A stretch of 6,124 nucleotides of DNA from Chloroflexota bacterium (GTDB lineage Bacteria > Chloroflexota > Dehalococcoidia > Lucifugimonadales > UBA3495), in contig JADFQT010000159.1 in NCBI GenBank assembly GCA_022561675.1, positions 1-6,124 on the forward strand. Direction: 5' to 3'. Below are positions 1 to 5,792 of this stretch, piece by piece. The stretch's first letter is position 1, and each line of letters opens with the position of its first letter. The translations under genes were made by a program, and so were the position numbers. Below the pieces are notes generated by a model. It worked only from the letters and a program-made list of their open reading frames with translations. It had not been told where the DNA came from and searched no databases.

Positions 1-2
1 AG

Positions 3-290
3 CATGCGATAGAACTTTGGGATCTAGACCCGAACACCCGCCAGAAGTTCATGGAAGAAGCCAACCAAGTGGCACTGGCCCTAGCCAAGACCTTTAAACC
101 CCTCAAGATGAATTACTGCTTGCTTGGCAACACTAACCCCACCATGGACCACCTTCATTGGCACCTCACGCCACGCCGCCTAACCGATCCCGACCCCAAG
201 CACCATCATTCGGCAGTGCCCTTCCCAGAGGTTAGCCTCAGCGACGAAGAGTTTAGGCAGCTTGCCGATGAGATCCGATCCAACCTGTAG
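3..290 (+). CDS. HIT-family (histidine triad) protein, 5' end missing
   Basis: HIT proteins are small nucleotide hydrolases or transferases that cleave phosphoanhydride or phosphoramidate bonds in dinucleoside polyphosphates or AMP conjugates. The reading frame is open from the left edge (first full codon at base 3), so the true start lies outside the window; the ATG at 51 is internal. The visible 95 residues carry the signature H-L-H-W-H-L-T at bases 150-170, whose central histidine is the nucleophile in this family. It is preceded by MNYCLLGN and followed by PRR and a DPDPKHHH stretch, as in the HIT subgroup with the 'HLHWHL.PR' motif. Residues upstream (HAIELWDLDP) look like the end of the substrate-binding half of the fold. 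It stops with TAG at 288-290, facing the minus-strand glycosylase gene across 111 bases in which I see no clear terminator hairpin. The family call is firm; the substrate cannot be read from the sequence. Confidence 0.92.
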   Translation, partial: HAIELWDLDPNTRQKFMEEANQVALALAKTFKPLKMNYCLLGNTNPTMDHLHWHLTPRRLTDPDPKHHHSAVPFPEVSLSDEEFRQLADEIRSNL

Positions 291-401
291 ACCGGGCTCA
301 CAAGGAAACAGTTTAGATATTTTCAAGGTAAGAATTAAAGAGATAGGGTTATTGTACCTCGAAACCGTGCGTGTATTAGGCGATTCTGGACCCTCTCGGC
401 C

Positions 402-1319
402 CTAAACCATCCCGGCCCGCAGCGCGGTGAAGAGGTAAATCGTGGCGTAGGTGCGCCAGGGTGACCATCTTGCGGAGAAGGGTCCCAGCTGCTCGTCGGT
501 GATGGGTTCGCCATCGAAGTACAGGCTGGAGACGATGCGGCGCAGCGCCAGGTCACCCAGAGGCAGGGCGTCCGGGCGCCCCAGACCCCGCACCAGCACC
601 CACTGCGCCGTCCATTTCCCCACGCCTCTTAGCTGAGTAACCTGCTGGACCACCTCTTCATCGGATTTCTCGTTCAGGCAATCCAATCCGCCGGTCCCGT
701 CGCGGGCGGCCCGGGCAATGCCCTGCACGTACTCGGCCTTGCGGTAGCTCAGTTTCAGCTGGCGCAGGTCTTCCACCGATGCTGAAGCCAGGGCTTCCGG
801 CCGGGGAAAGGCGTAATAATCATCGCCGTCAAAGGCCTGGCGCAACCCGTAGGTCTCAATTAGCAGCGTCCTCACGATTCGAGCCACGCTGGTGGAGATC
901 TGCTGGCCCAGGATGGCGAGGATCAGCGCCTCGAACACCGATGAGGTGTGGGGCAGATGCAGTCCATGAAATCTCTCGCAGATCGCCGCCAGCGCCGGGT
1001 CCCGCCGAGCCAGATCGTAAAAGGGGGTCAGCTCCTGTTGGGTGCCCAGCAGCCAGGCTACTTGAGCCTTCCCCGCCGCAGCGTCCTGTTGCGTCAGGTT
1101 TTCTCCCCGGAGCTCCACCTCCAGCTCGGGTTCTTCCACCGTTCCAACCGTTCGGACCGAGGCCAGGACCAGCTTGGGACCCAAATCCAGCAATCGACGA
1201 TACCGACCGTCCACCCAGGAATCGGTGCCGTACCGCCCTCGGAAGTAGGTGTGGTAGGCAGCCGTCAGCTCCAAATCGAAGGGCGGCGCCGGCTGAAGGT
1301 TGGTAATCAGGCGATCCAT
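402..1319 (-). CDS. alkA: AlkA-type DNA-3-methyladenine glycosylase (HhH-GPD superfamily)
   Basis: A 305-residue base excision repair enzyme, expected to remove alkylated purines such as 3-methyladenine by cutting the N-glycosidic bond. Residues about 1-115 form an AlkA-like N-terminal region. The HhH-GPD core follows, with ILGQQIS at 136-142, the helix-hairpin-helix LRGVGKWTA at 230-238, and LPLGDLALRR at 252-261. Asp256 aligns with the catalytic aspartate of AlkA. No C-terminal four-cysteine iron-sulfur cluster is present, which argues against an Nth/MutY-type enzyme. The ATG at 1319 lies 15 bases after the thpR stop, so it is probably the last gene of a mug-thpR-alkA operon; only a weak ribosome site is visible, which fits coupled translation. 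An OGG1-like specificity is possible within the superfamily, but the N-terminal part and the length favour AlkA. Confidence 0.91.
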   Translation of the reverse strand: MDRLITNLQPAPPFDLELTAAYHTYFRGRYGTDSWVDGRYRRLLDLGPKLVLASVRTVGTVEEPELEVELRGENLTQQDAAAGKAQVAWLLGTQQELTPFYDLARRDPALAAICERFHGLHLPHTSSVFEALILAILGQQISTSVARIVRTLLIETYGLRQAFDGDDYYAFPRPEALASASVEDLRQLKLSYRKAEYVQGIARAARDGTGGLDCLNEKSDEEVVQQVTQLRGVGKWTAQWVLVRGLGRPDALPLGDLALRRIVSSLYFDGEPITDEQLGPFSARWSPWRTYATIYLFTALRAGMV

Positions 1320-1334
1320 GCGCTCAACTGCAAT

Positions 1335-1979
1335 TTAACTGCCGACGAGGGGCACCGACCCCAGGGAAGTGTAGGTTGCGCCCTCTGGCCTGCGGTCACT
1401 CTGGATCAGGTGCAATGATTCGACCAGCCACGGCGGAGAAGGCTCCAGCTTCGCTGCCGAGACAGCCTTGCCAATCTGAAGCCGGGCTGGCGGTGGGACT
1501 CCCTCCCGAACCCGGCCCAGGGTCAGGTGAGGGCGGTAGGGTCGCTGCTCTGGGGCAAACCCTATCCGGCCGGCGGCCTCTTCCACCCGGACTTGCAACC
1601 CAGCAAGGACGGTAAGGTCACCCTGGATGCCCGCCCATAATACCCTGGGCCGGCGGGGGTTGGGAAACACGCCCAACTGGGATAGGCTCAGCTGAAAGGG
1701 GCCGGAGTCGTCTCTCCGGGAATCGTCGCCCCCGGAATCTTTGTTGCGGGCGGCTTGGGTCATCGCCTCGAAAACCTGCCCGGTTAAATTTGACTGAATG
1801 TTGCCCAGGAACTTAAGGGTCAGATGAATGCCGGAAGGGTCTACCCAGCGAACTCCGGTCGAGATCTCATGCGTCAAAGCGCATATTGTCCGGGTCAAAG
1901 CCTCTTTGGCTTGAGGGGGCAGAACCAGCGCTATGAAAACCCGGATACTGCCGGTGGTGCTGTCTCTTCGCTGGTTCAA
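1335..1979 (-). CDS. thpR: RNA 2',3'-cyclic phosphodiesterase (2H phosphoesterase, LigT/ThpR family)
   Basis: A 214-residue protein of the 2H family, which hydrolyses 2',3'-cyclic phosphates on RNA or nucleotides and in vitro can join tRNA halves by a 2'-5' bond. Both catalytic H-x-T-x motifs are present: HLTL at 52-55 (in IHLTLKFLGN) and HLTL at 151-154 (in RPHLTLGRV). The family's usual N-terminal strand is seen as IRVFIAL at 12-18. The start is TTG at 1979-1977, overlapping the mug stop as TTGA. No better start lies nearby and no Shine-Dalgarno is seen, so translation probably depends on coupling to mug. The protein is somewhat longer than the usual 175-190 residues: there are about 11 extra residues before the first strand, and an acidic, repeat-encoded loop at 81-95. 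Both catalytic motifs are intact, so the enzyme is probably active. Confidence 0.92.
   Translation of the reverse strand: MNQRRDSTTGSIRVFIALVLPPQAKEALTRTICALTHEISTGVRWVDPSGIHLTLKFLGNIQSNLTGQVFEAMTQAARNKDSGGDDSRRDDSGPFQLSLSQLGVFPNPRRPRVLWAGIQGDLTVLAGLQVRVEEAAGRIGFAPEQRPYRPHLTLGRVREGVPPPARLQIGKAVSAAKLEPSPPWLVESLHLIQSDRRPEGATYTSLGSVPLVGS
1695..1739 (-). repeat. 15-base in-frame tandem repeat inside thpR
   Basis: On the coding strand three adjacent 15-base units read GATTCCGGGGGCGAC, GATTCCCGGAGAGAC and a partial third beginning GACTCCGG. They encode DSGGD, DSRRD and DSGPF (residues 81-95). Because the unit is a multiple of three the frame is kept. The segment lies between the two catalytic H-x-T-x motifs and looks like a repeat-expanded surface loop. 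Confidence 0.7.
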
Positions 1980-2521
1980 TTGGCGCGGTCTGGACGGAGC
2001 TTGCCTAGCTGTTGATACCAGTCTACCAGGGCTTCCAGCGAATACTGGGCGTTAGCGGGACTGGGGTTGGGCAACACAAAGACCTGACTCTGTCCGATAA
2101 GGTGACGCTGCAGACCCAGGTTCGGCTTTTCCCGCAGGCCCTCGGCATATTTCAGATAAGCCCGGTAGCACATCATGCCGTGAAAGCAGGCGATGGCGGG
2201 CCGGTAGTCCAGCAACTTCGCCTTCAATATCGGCGCCCCCTCCCGGTAGTCCGCGACGTTCAGCCCGGAAGCCTGCGAAGTTGGGCGTTTGATCAAGTCC
2301 GTCAAACCGATTCCATGATCCATTAGCTGCTTATCCAGAGCCGGTGAAAGCTGAACCGGGACCAAACCCGAGCGGTTCAGCGCCGTCCAGAATCGGTTGC
2401 GAGGATTGGCGAAGTAATGCCCTTCCCGCACTGAGATGCTGGAGGGGTTGAGCCCGATGAGCACGATATCCAATCCCGGCTGCAGATAGTCAGGCAGGGT
2501 CTCCAAAACTTCGTTGGCCAT
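1976..2521 (-). CDS. mug: mismatch-specific uracil/thymine DNA glycosylase (UDG family 2, Mug/TDG type)
   Basis: A 181-residue enzyme that excises uracil, and in some relatives thymine or ethenocytosine, from mispairs with guanine, leaving an abasic site. Motif A is IGLNPSS at 22-28, followed by GHYFANPRNRFW at 34-45, which matches the 'GINPG ... NRFW' block of Mug/TDG. Asn25 aligns with the catalytic asparagine of Mug (N18) and TDG (N140). Motif B is LPNPSPANA at 150-158, replacing NPSGLS of E. coli Mug and MPSSSAR of human TDG. The ATG at 2521 has a weak GGA four bases upstream. The gene ends in a 4-base overlap with thpR, so the two are co-transcribed. A 72-base gap with no hairpin separates it from the amidohydrolase upstream, so read-through from there is possible. 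The family is secure; the preference for U, T or modified bases is not readable. Confidence 0.9.
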   Translation of the reverse strand: MANEVLETLPDYLQPGLDIVLIGLNPSSISVREGHYFANPRNRFWTALNRSGLVPVQLSPALDKQLMDHGIGLTDLIKRPTSQASGLNVADYREGAPILKAKLLDYRPAIACFHGMMCYRAYLKYAEGLREKPNLGLQRHLIGQSQVFVLPNPSPANAQYSLEALVDWYQQLGKLRPDRAN

Positions 2522-2593
2522 TTATTCCGGGGCCGTGAATTCTGGTTGCGACGACATTCTTTGCGTACTCGTAAGTGGGTAAAAAGTAGGCAT

Positions 2594-3433
2594 CTAAAGT
2601 TTCAAAAGCCTTACGGCGTTTTCGCCCAAAATCGCCTTCTTGGCTTCCGGTTCTAATCCGGAATCGTGGAGCTCACGGGCCAGCCTGCTATGGGGGACCA
2701 GGGGGTAATCCGATCCCAGCAGGATTTTTTCCGGCCCGGCCAGGCTGGCGGCTGTGGCGAAAACCTGTTTTTGATACAGGAGGGGTGAGACCGCCGTGTC
2801 GAAGTAGACGTTTCGCAAGGCCTTATTCACTTCCGGCATCAGCATGTAGAAGGGCAGTCCGCCGCCCCAATGAGCGCAGATGATGTCGTTCTCCGGGAAA
2901 TTTTGGATGAAGCGATAGAGCTTATCCGGCGTGGTATTTCCCTTTCCGGCGTAGGAGTGCCCCACCGGTTCAGAAGCGTGAATCACCACCGGCGCTCCCA
3001 ACTCGTGGGCGGCCATCATCACCGGCTTCATTAGAGTCTTACTGGTAATATCGAAGCCCTGGGTGTCGGGATGAAGCTCGCCCACCCCCCGCAGACCCGC
3101 CTCGATGCACCTCCGGATTTCCCGCGCGGCCTGGCTGCCCCAAGCCGGGTTGACCGAGCAGAAGCCAACCAGGCGATTGGGATGCTCCTGCCGGGCCTGG
3201 ATCAGAAAATCGTTTACTTCGCTGGAAATGTCCTGACTGGTCCAGCCCATACCCATTACCACCGACAGGTCCACCCCGTCCCGGTCCATGGCCTGGATCA
3301 GCTCGGCCGTGGTGGCCAGGCGGGATTTGGGGTTGGAGAAGAGGACGGCGAAGGTGGCATCTTGGCTCGCCAGCTCTGCCCGGCGCTGAGAAAAGCTTTC
3401 CGGAAAGATATGACAGTGGGCGTCAACTATCAT
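2594..3433 (-). CDS. amidohydrolase 2 family metal-dependent hydrolase
   Basis: A 279-residue TIM-barrel hydrolase or decarboxylase of the amidohydrolase_2 (PF04909-like) group. Metal-binding residues appear in the family order: D-A-H-C-H at 4-8 at the end of strand 1, GELHPD at 118-123, VIHASE at 150-155, CAHWGGG at 186-192, and LLGSDYP at 238-244 with the late aspartate Asp242. The H-W-G-G and G-S-D-Y-P motifs are typical of this group, which includes ACMSD-like decarboxylases and various lactone or amide hydrolases. The substrate is therefore unknown. There is no signal peptide, so it should be cytoplasmic. The ATG at 3433 is well fixed: the second and third codons upstream are TAT and an in-frame TGA (3442-3440), and MIVDAHCH is the usual family start. 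No strong Shine-Dalgarno is seen, and a 15-base tandem repeat lies immediately upstream. Confidence 0.92.
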   Translation of the reverse strand: MIVDAHCHIFPESFSQRRAELASQDATFAVLFSNPKSRLATTAELIQAMDRDGVDLSVVMGMGWTSQDISSEVNDFLIQARQEHPNRLVGFCSVNPAWGSQAAREIRRCIEAGLRGVGELHPDTQGFDITSKTLMKPVMMAAHELGAPVVIHASEPVGHSYAGKGNTTPDKLYRFIQNFPENDIICAHWGGGLPFYMLMPEVNKALRNVYFDTAVSPLLYQKQVFATAASLAGPEKILLGSDYPLVPHSRLARELHDSGLEPEAKKAILGENAVRLLKL

Positions 3434-3441
3434 GGAATATC

Positions 3442-3486
3442 AGGTCCGGAAACATCGGGTCCAGGAACATCGGGTCCGGTCGAGGG
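3442..3486. repeat. 15-base tandem repeat upstream of the amidohydrolase gene
   Basis: Plus-strand units are AGGTCCGGAAACATC (3442-3456), GGGTCCAGGAACATC (3457-3471, 12 of 15 identical to the first) and a decaying third copy beginning GGGTCCGGT (3472). The array ends eight bases from the amidohydrolase start codon, inside its probable leader. On the gene strand each full unit contributes an ATG in a frame different from the gene's. A hypothetical 15-codon reading frame (3470-3423) starts at one of these and overlaps the gene start. It could be a leader peptide, but is more likely a by-product of the repeat. Confidence 0.75.
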
Positions 3487-3510
3487 ACTAATTGGGTGTG
3501 TGAGGAGCAA

Positions 3511-3543
3511 CCGTTCATGGCTCGGCGAGCTCACCACGAACGG
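3511..3543. repeat. palindromic intergenic element A (dispersed-repeat type)
   Basis: An imperfect 33-base palindrome: arms CCGTTC (3511-3516) and GAACGG (3538-3543), then TGG (3518-3520) and CCA (3534-3536), with an inner GCTC...GAGC hairpin at 3520-3530. From memory it resembles, with about three substitutions, a palindrome common between genes in many unrelated bacteria, whose reverse reading contains CGTTCGTGGTGAGC. In spurious translations that element yields 'PFVVSLSNHER'. Such elements are presumably spread as mobile palindromes. I could not run a search, so the identification rests on recall, while the palindrome itself is visible. Confidence 0.65.
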
Positions 3544-3551
3544 CACCCGAC

Positions 3552-3579
3552 CCGTCCGCCCCGAGCTTGCCGAAGGGCG
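3552..3579. repeat. palindromic intergenic element B ('RPELVEG'-type repeat)
   Basis: Stem arms CGCCC (3557-3561) and GGGCG (3575-3579) flank CGAGCTTGCCGAA. The minus-strand reading CCCTTCGGCAAGCTCGGGGC differs by a few A-to-G changes from the familiar dispersed repeat containing CCCTTCGACAAGCTCAGGGC. In many genomes that repeat produces spurious peptides reading RPELVEG. Here the equivalent plus-strand frame reads RPELAEG. It lies eight bases after element A, and the two together occupy much of the space between two gene clusters. The resemblance is recalled, not searched. Confidence 0.65.
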
Positions 3580-3627
3580 ATTACACCGGTCTTGATTACT
3601 CCGGGCCGAAATCCTTTCACACCGGGT

Positions 3628-3942
3628 CTAATCGGTGCTGCCGTTGCCATCGCCCCGGTCAAAGTCGTTGTCGGTGAAAACACCCGTTTCCCGCCCCTGA
3701 AACACATGGATGATCAGCTCTTCTCGAGAGATGCCCACCGCATCCACCAGGTCTTCGTCAATGGCATCAATGATTTCCTGAATGCTTTCCTGGGTCAGGC
3801 TTTCATCCACCGCCAGTGTAACGTGGACAATGTTGTAGGTGAAGTGGATGTCGATGCGGCCGACCGGCCGGTCCTCCTCCAAAATGGTATAGGCTTCGGA
3901 GTAGGGTGTCCGGACCTCGCGTTCGAAGTCGAATTCCGCCAA
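3628..3942 (-). CDS. acidic conserved-looking protein of unknown function, downstream of proA
   Basis: I do not recognise this 104-residue protein. It is strikingly acidic: by my count 26 Asp/Glu against 7 Arg and no Lys. The likely secondary structure is a strand pair (RIDIHFTYNIVHVTLAV, 29-45), an acidic helix (QESIQEIIDAIDEDLVDAVG, 51-70), another strand (EELIIHVFQG, 74-83) and a disordered acidic tail (91-104). There is no signal peptide or membrane segment. The start is TTG at 3942: an in-frame TAG (3957-3955) lies four codons upstream, and a good ribosome site (AGAGGG) sits 8 bases before the TTG. It follows proA by 23 bases, so the two are very probably co-transcribed. It is real rather than a shadow because of its own ribosome site, its tight spacing and the absence of a competing gene. 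Its function cannot be inferred. Confidence 0.78.
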   Translation of the reverse strand: MAEFDFEREVRTPYSEAYTILEEDRPVGRIDIHFTYNIVHVTLAVDESLTQESIQEIIDAIDEDLVDAVGISREELIIHVFQGRETGVFTDNDFDRGDGNGSTD

Positions 3943-3950
3943 CTCGATTT

Positions 3951-3956
3951 CCCTCT
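3951..3956 (-). promoter_or_regulatory. ribosome binding site for the acidic protein (fixes its TTG start)
   Basis: The minus strand reads AGAGGG followed by 8 bases and then TTG. Together with the in-frame TAG that overlaps this site at 3957-3955, it leaves the TTG at 3942 as the only sensible start for the downstream gene. Confidence 0.65.
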
Positions 3957-3965
3957 ATTCCCGAA

Positions 3966-5249
3966 TTATTCCCGGATCTGGCCGCTACCCCGAATGACCC
4001 ACTTGTACGATGTCAATTCAGCCAGCCCCATGGGCCCCCGGGCGTGAAACTTCTGAGTGCTGATGCCGACCTCCGCGCCCAACCCGAATTGAGAGCCGTC
4101 GGTGAATCTGGTGCTGGCGTTGACGTAAACCGCCGCGGCGTCCACCTCATCGAGAAACCGTTCCGCCGTGGGGGTATCCTCGGTCACTATTGCCTCGGAG
4201 TGACCCGAGCCGTAGCTTTCGATGTGCTCCAGCGCTTCGTCCAAAGAGTCGACCACCTTAACTGCCGCGATCAAAGACAGGAACTCTCGGCCCCAGTCTT
4301 CAGGGGTGGCCGGCAACACGTTCAGGCCGTGATCCGGCCCCAGAATGCTGATGGCGCGGTGGTCGCAACGCAGCTCCACACCGGCCTGGCTCAGCTCTTC
4401 AGCGATGGCGGGCAGGCAAAGCGGCGCTATCTCTGCGTGGAGCAGCACCGTGTCCAGGGCGTTGCAAACGGTGGGCCGTTGCACCTTGGCGTTGAAGATA
4501 ATTTTCCTGGCTTTGGGCAGGTCCGCCGCCCGGTCAACGTAAGTGTGGCAAACGCCCACGCCGCCGGTAACCACCGGCATGGTGGCGTGTTCTCCCACGA
4601 AGGTGACCAGCCCGCTGCCGCCCCGAGGAATCAGCAGGTTGATGTATTTCTTCATTGCCAGCATGGTGTCCACCAGGGCCCGGTCCGGGTTGTCCACGAA
4701 CTGGACAGCATCAGGAGGGAGGCCGGCTTGGGCCAGGGCTTGGTGAATCAAGGCAACCAGCGCGGTGTTGGACTCCAAGCTTTCCTTGCCGCCCCGCAGC
4801 AAGCAAGCGTTGCCCGATTTTAGACACAGGCTGGCTATATCTACCGTTACATTGGGACGGCTTTCGTAAATGCTGCCGATGACTCCCAGCGGTACCCGCC
4901 TCTTTTCCAATTCCAGACCGTTGGGCCGGGTGGATGTTTCGATAATTTGGCCCACCGGGTCGGGCAGGGCGGCGACGTTACGGACCTCCTGGGCAGTACC
5001 GCTAAGACGATCCGGCGTCAGCAGCAGGCGGTCCAGCAAGGCTGGGTCCATGCCGCCAGCTTTAGCTTGTTGGTAATCCCTACGGTTGGCTTCCAGGACG
5101 GCGGACTGGTCGCCCTCCAGGGCCTCGGCGATGTTGATCAGCGCGTGGTTTCTGGCCTGGGTCGATTGACGGGCCAACTCCCGGGAGGCGGCCTGGGCCG
5201 CCTGGCCCATTTCTATCAGCTGCTGCGCACTAATGGCGGTGGTTGTCAT
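3966..5249 (-). CDS. proA: gamma-glutamyl phosphate reductase (proline biosynthesis)
   Basis: ProA reduces L-glutamyl 5-phosphate with NADPH to glutamate 5-semialdehyde, the second step from glutamate to proline, in the cytoplasm. The 427-residue length is typical and the gene is complete. It belongs to the aldehyde dehydrogenase fold. The N-terminal cofactor domain has VPLGVIGSIYESRPNVT (119-135), CLKSGNACLLRGGKE (142-156) and LIPRGGSGL (206-214). The catalytic domain has VTGGVGVCHTYVD (227-239) and QRPTVCNALDTVLLH (257-271), in which Cys262 is the nucleophile. The hallmark C-terminal block lies at 371-409 (AAAVYVNASTRFTDG, FGLGAEVGISTQK, HARGPMGL). The ATG at 5249 is preceded by GGAGG with a short 3-base spacer. 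Upstream, 41 bases away, is the retropepsin-like gene, not the expected proB, which is absent from the window. The acidic protein gene follows 23 bases downstream. Confidence 0.99.
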   Translation of the reverse strand: MTTTAISAQQLIEMGQAAQAASRELARQSTQARNHALINIAEALEGDQSAVLEANRRDYQQAKAGGMDPALLDRLLLTPDRLSGTAQEVRNVAALPDPVGQIIETSTRPNGLELEKRRVPLGVIGSIYESRPNVTVDIASLCLKSGNACLLRGGKESLESNTALVALIHQALAQAGLPPDAVQFVDNPDRALVDTMLAMKKYINLLIPRGGSGLVTFVGEHATMPVVTGGVGVCHTYVDRAADLPKARKIIFNAKVQRPTVCNALDTVLLHAEIAPLCLPAIAEELSQAGVELRCDHRAISILGPDHGLNVLPATPEDWGREFLSLIAAVKVVDSLDEALEHIESYGSGHSEAIVTEDTPTAERFLDEVDAAAVYVNASTRFTDGSQFGLGAEVGISTQKFHARGPMGLAELTSYKWVIRGSGQIRE

Positions 5250-5290
5250 AGGCCTCCGCTGTTATCCGACGATAGTTTACGGGCAAGAGT

Positions 5291-5650
5291 CTACAAGGCC
5301 CCCGGGCCGAAGGGACGGGAAGGCTCTAGCGTCTCTTCCACTGGATTGACCTTGAGACCAAGAATTTCCAAAGCGGTCGCTCCCAAAAGCGGCATGGGCA
5401 CATCCATGACGGCGAGTATAACGCCGCCCTCTCGGCCCTCCAGTCTCAGGTATGCAACCCCCACCGGCACCTCCTTAGTCCTTTGGTCGGCCGAAATGAC
5501 CGTTGAAGTTAACGGCAAATCTATTCCTAGGTTACTGGCTAGTTCCGGAGTCAGGAACGTGTATAAAGAGCCAGTATCGACCAGGAATTCCACCTCATGA
5601 AGATCTTCCCGGTTGGCGCCTATCAGGGCATTTGCCTTGACCAGACCCAT
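5291..5650 (-). CDS. retropepsin-like (clan AA) aspartic protease, single domain
   Basis: A 119-residue protein with the two landmarks of the retroviral-type aspartic protease fold. FLVDTGSLYTFL (22-33 counted from this start) holds the catalytic D-T-G-S with Asp25. The hydrophobic-hydrophobic-Gly motif near the C-terminus is PLLGATALEILGLKVNP (87-103). Retropepsin-like enzymes of one such domain act as homodimers, each subunit giving one aspartate. There is no signal peptide or transmembrane segment, unlike membrane-anchored bacterial homologues, so a cytoplasmic role is likely. The ATG at 5650 is chosen over the TTG two codons upstream (5656) because AGGAG is 9 bases before the ATG but only 3 before the TTG, and related proteins tend to begin MGL. 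It lies 41 bases upstream of proA on the same strand and may share its transcript. The substrate is unknown, and protease activity is inferred from the fold. Confidence 0.85.
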   Translation of the reverse strand: MGLVKANALIGANREDLHEVEFLVDTGSLYTFLTPELASNLGIDLPLTSTVISADQRTKEVPVGVAYLRLEGREGGVILAVMDVPMPLLGATALEILGLKVNPVEETLEPSRPFGPGAL

Positions 5651-5659
5651 TTCCAAGAT

Positions 5660-5664
5660 CTCCT
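5660..5664 (-). promoter_or_regulatory. ribosome binding site for the retropepsin-like gene
   Basis: AGGAG on the minus strand, 9 bases from the ATG at 5650. The spacing supports that ATG rather than the TTG at 5656. Confidence 0.6.
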
Positions 5665-5792
5665 ACAGCAAGACCAGAGGGTTGTTAACTGAATCAACGT
5701 TCCGGTTTACGCGTGATCATGCCTTTGCCCGGTAGGAGACATTTTAGCATAAGCTGGAGTTTTCAAGAGCGAATTTTGGGGTGGCCCTTAGT

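Noticed and set aside
291..401. Looked for a bidirectional terminator between the converging HIT and alkA genes.
   Set aside because: No GC-rich hairpin followed by a T-run is visible on either strand.
779..1418. Two overlapping plus-strand open frames opposite the alkA gene.
   Set aside because: Low-complexity Arg/Pro/Gly-rich translations antisense to a gene with clear HhH-GPD motifs; no ribosome site or recognisable domain.
3442..3486. Short repeat array considered as a CRISPR.
   Set aside because: The 15-base units are directly adjacent with no unique spacers, there are only two to three copies, and no cas genes are nearby.
3071..4047. Plus-strand open frames across the amidohydrolase, the intergenic repeats and the acidic protein.
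   Set aside because: They run antisense to two supported genes and through palindromic repeats, giving peptides such as RPELAEG that are typical artefacts of those repeats.
3906..4823. Long plus-strand open frame of about 305 codons opposite proA.
   Set aside because: It lies antisense to an unmistakable, complete proA, has no family-like motifs, and is rich in Arg, Gly, Pro and His as expected for a reverse reading of GC-rich coding DNA.
4947..5600. Plus-strand open frame spanning the proA start and the retropepsin-like gene.
   Set aside because: It crosses the junction of two supported minus-strand genes, with no domain features of its own.
5291..5650. Retropepsin motif considered as evidence for a retroelement.
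   Set aside because: No reverse transcriptase, integrase or gag-like gene and no long terminal repeats are present; stand-alone bacterial clan AA proteins are known.
5741..5766. TTGAAA and TAAAAT on the minus strand as a sigma-70 promoter for the retropepsin-proA cluster.
   Set aside because: The spacing is 14 bases instead of about 17, so it is noted only as a weak candidate and not annotated as a promoter.
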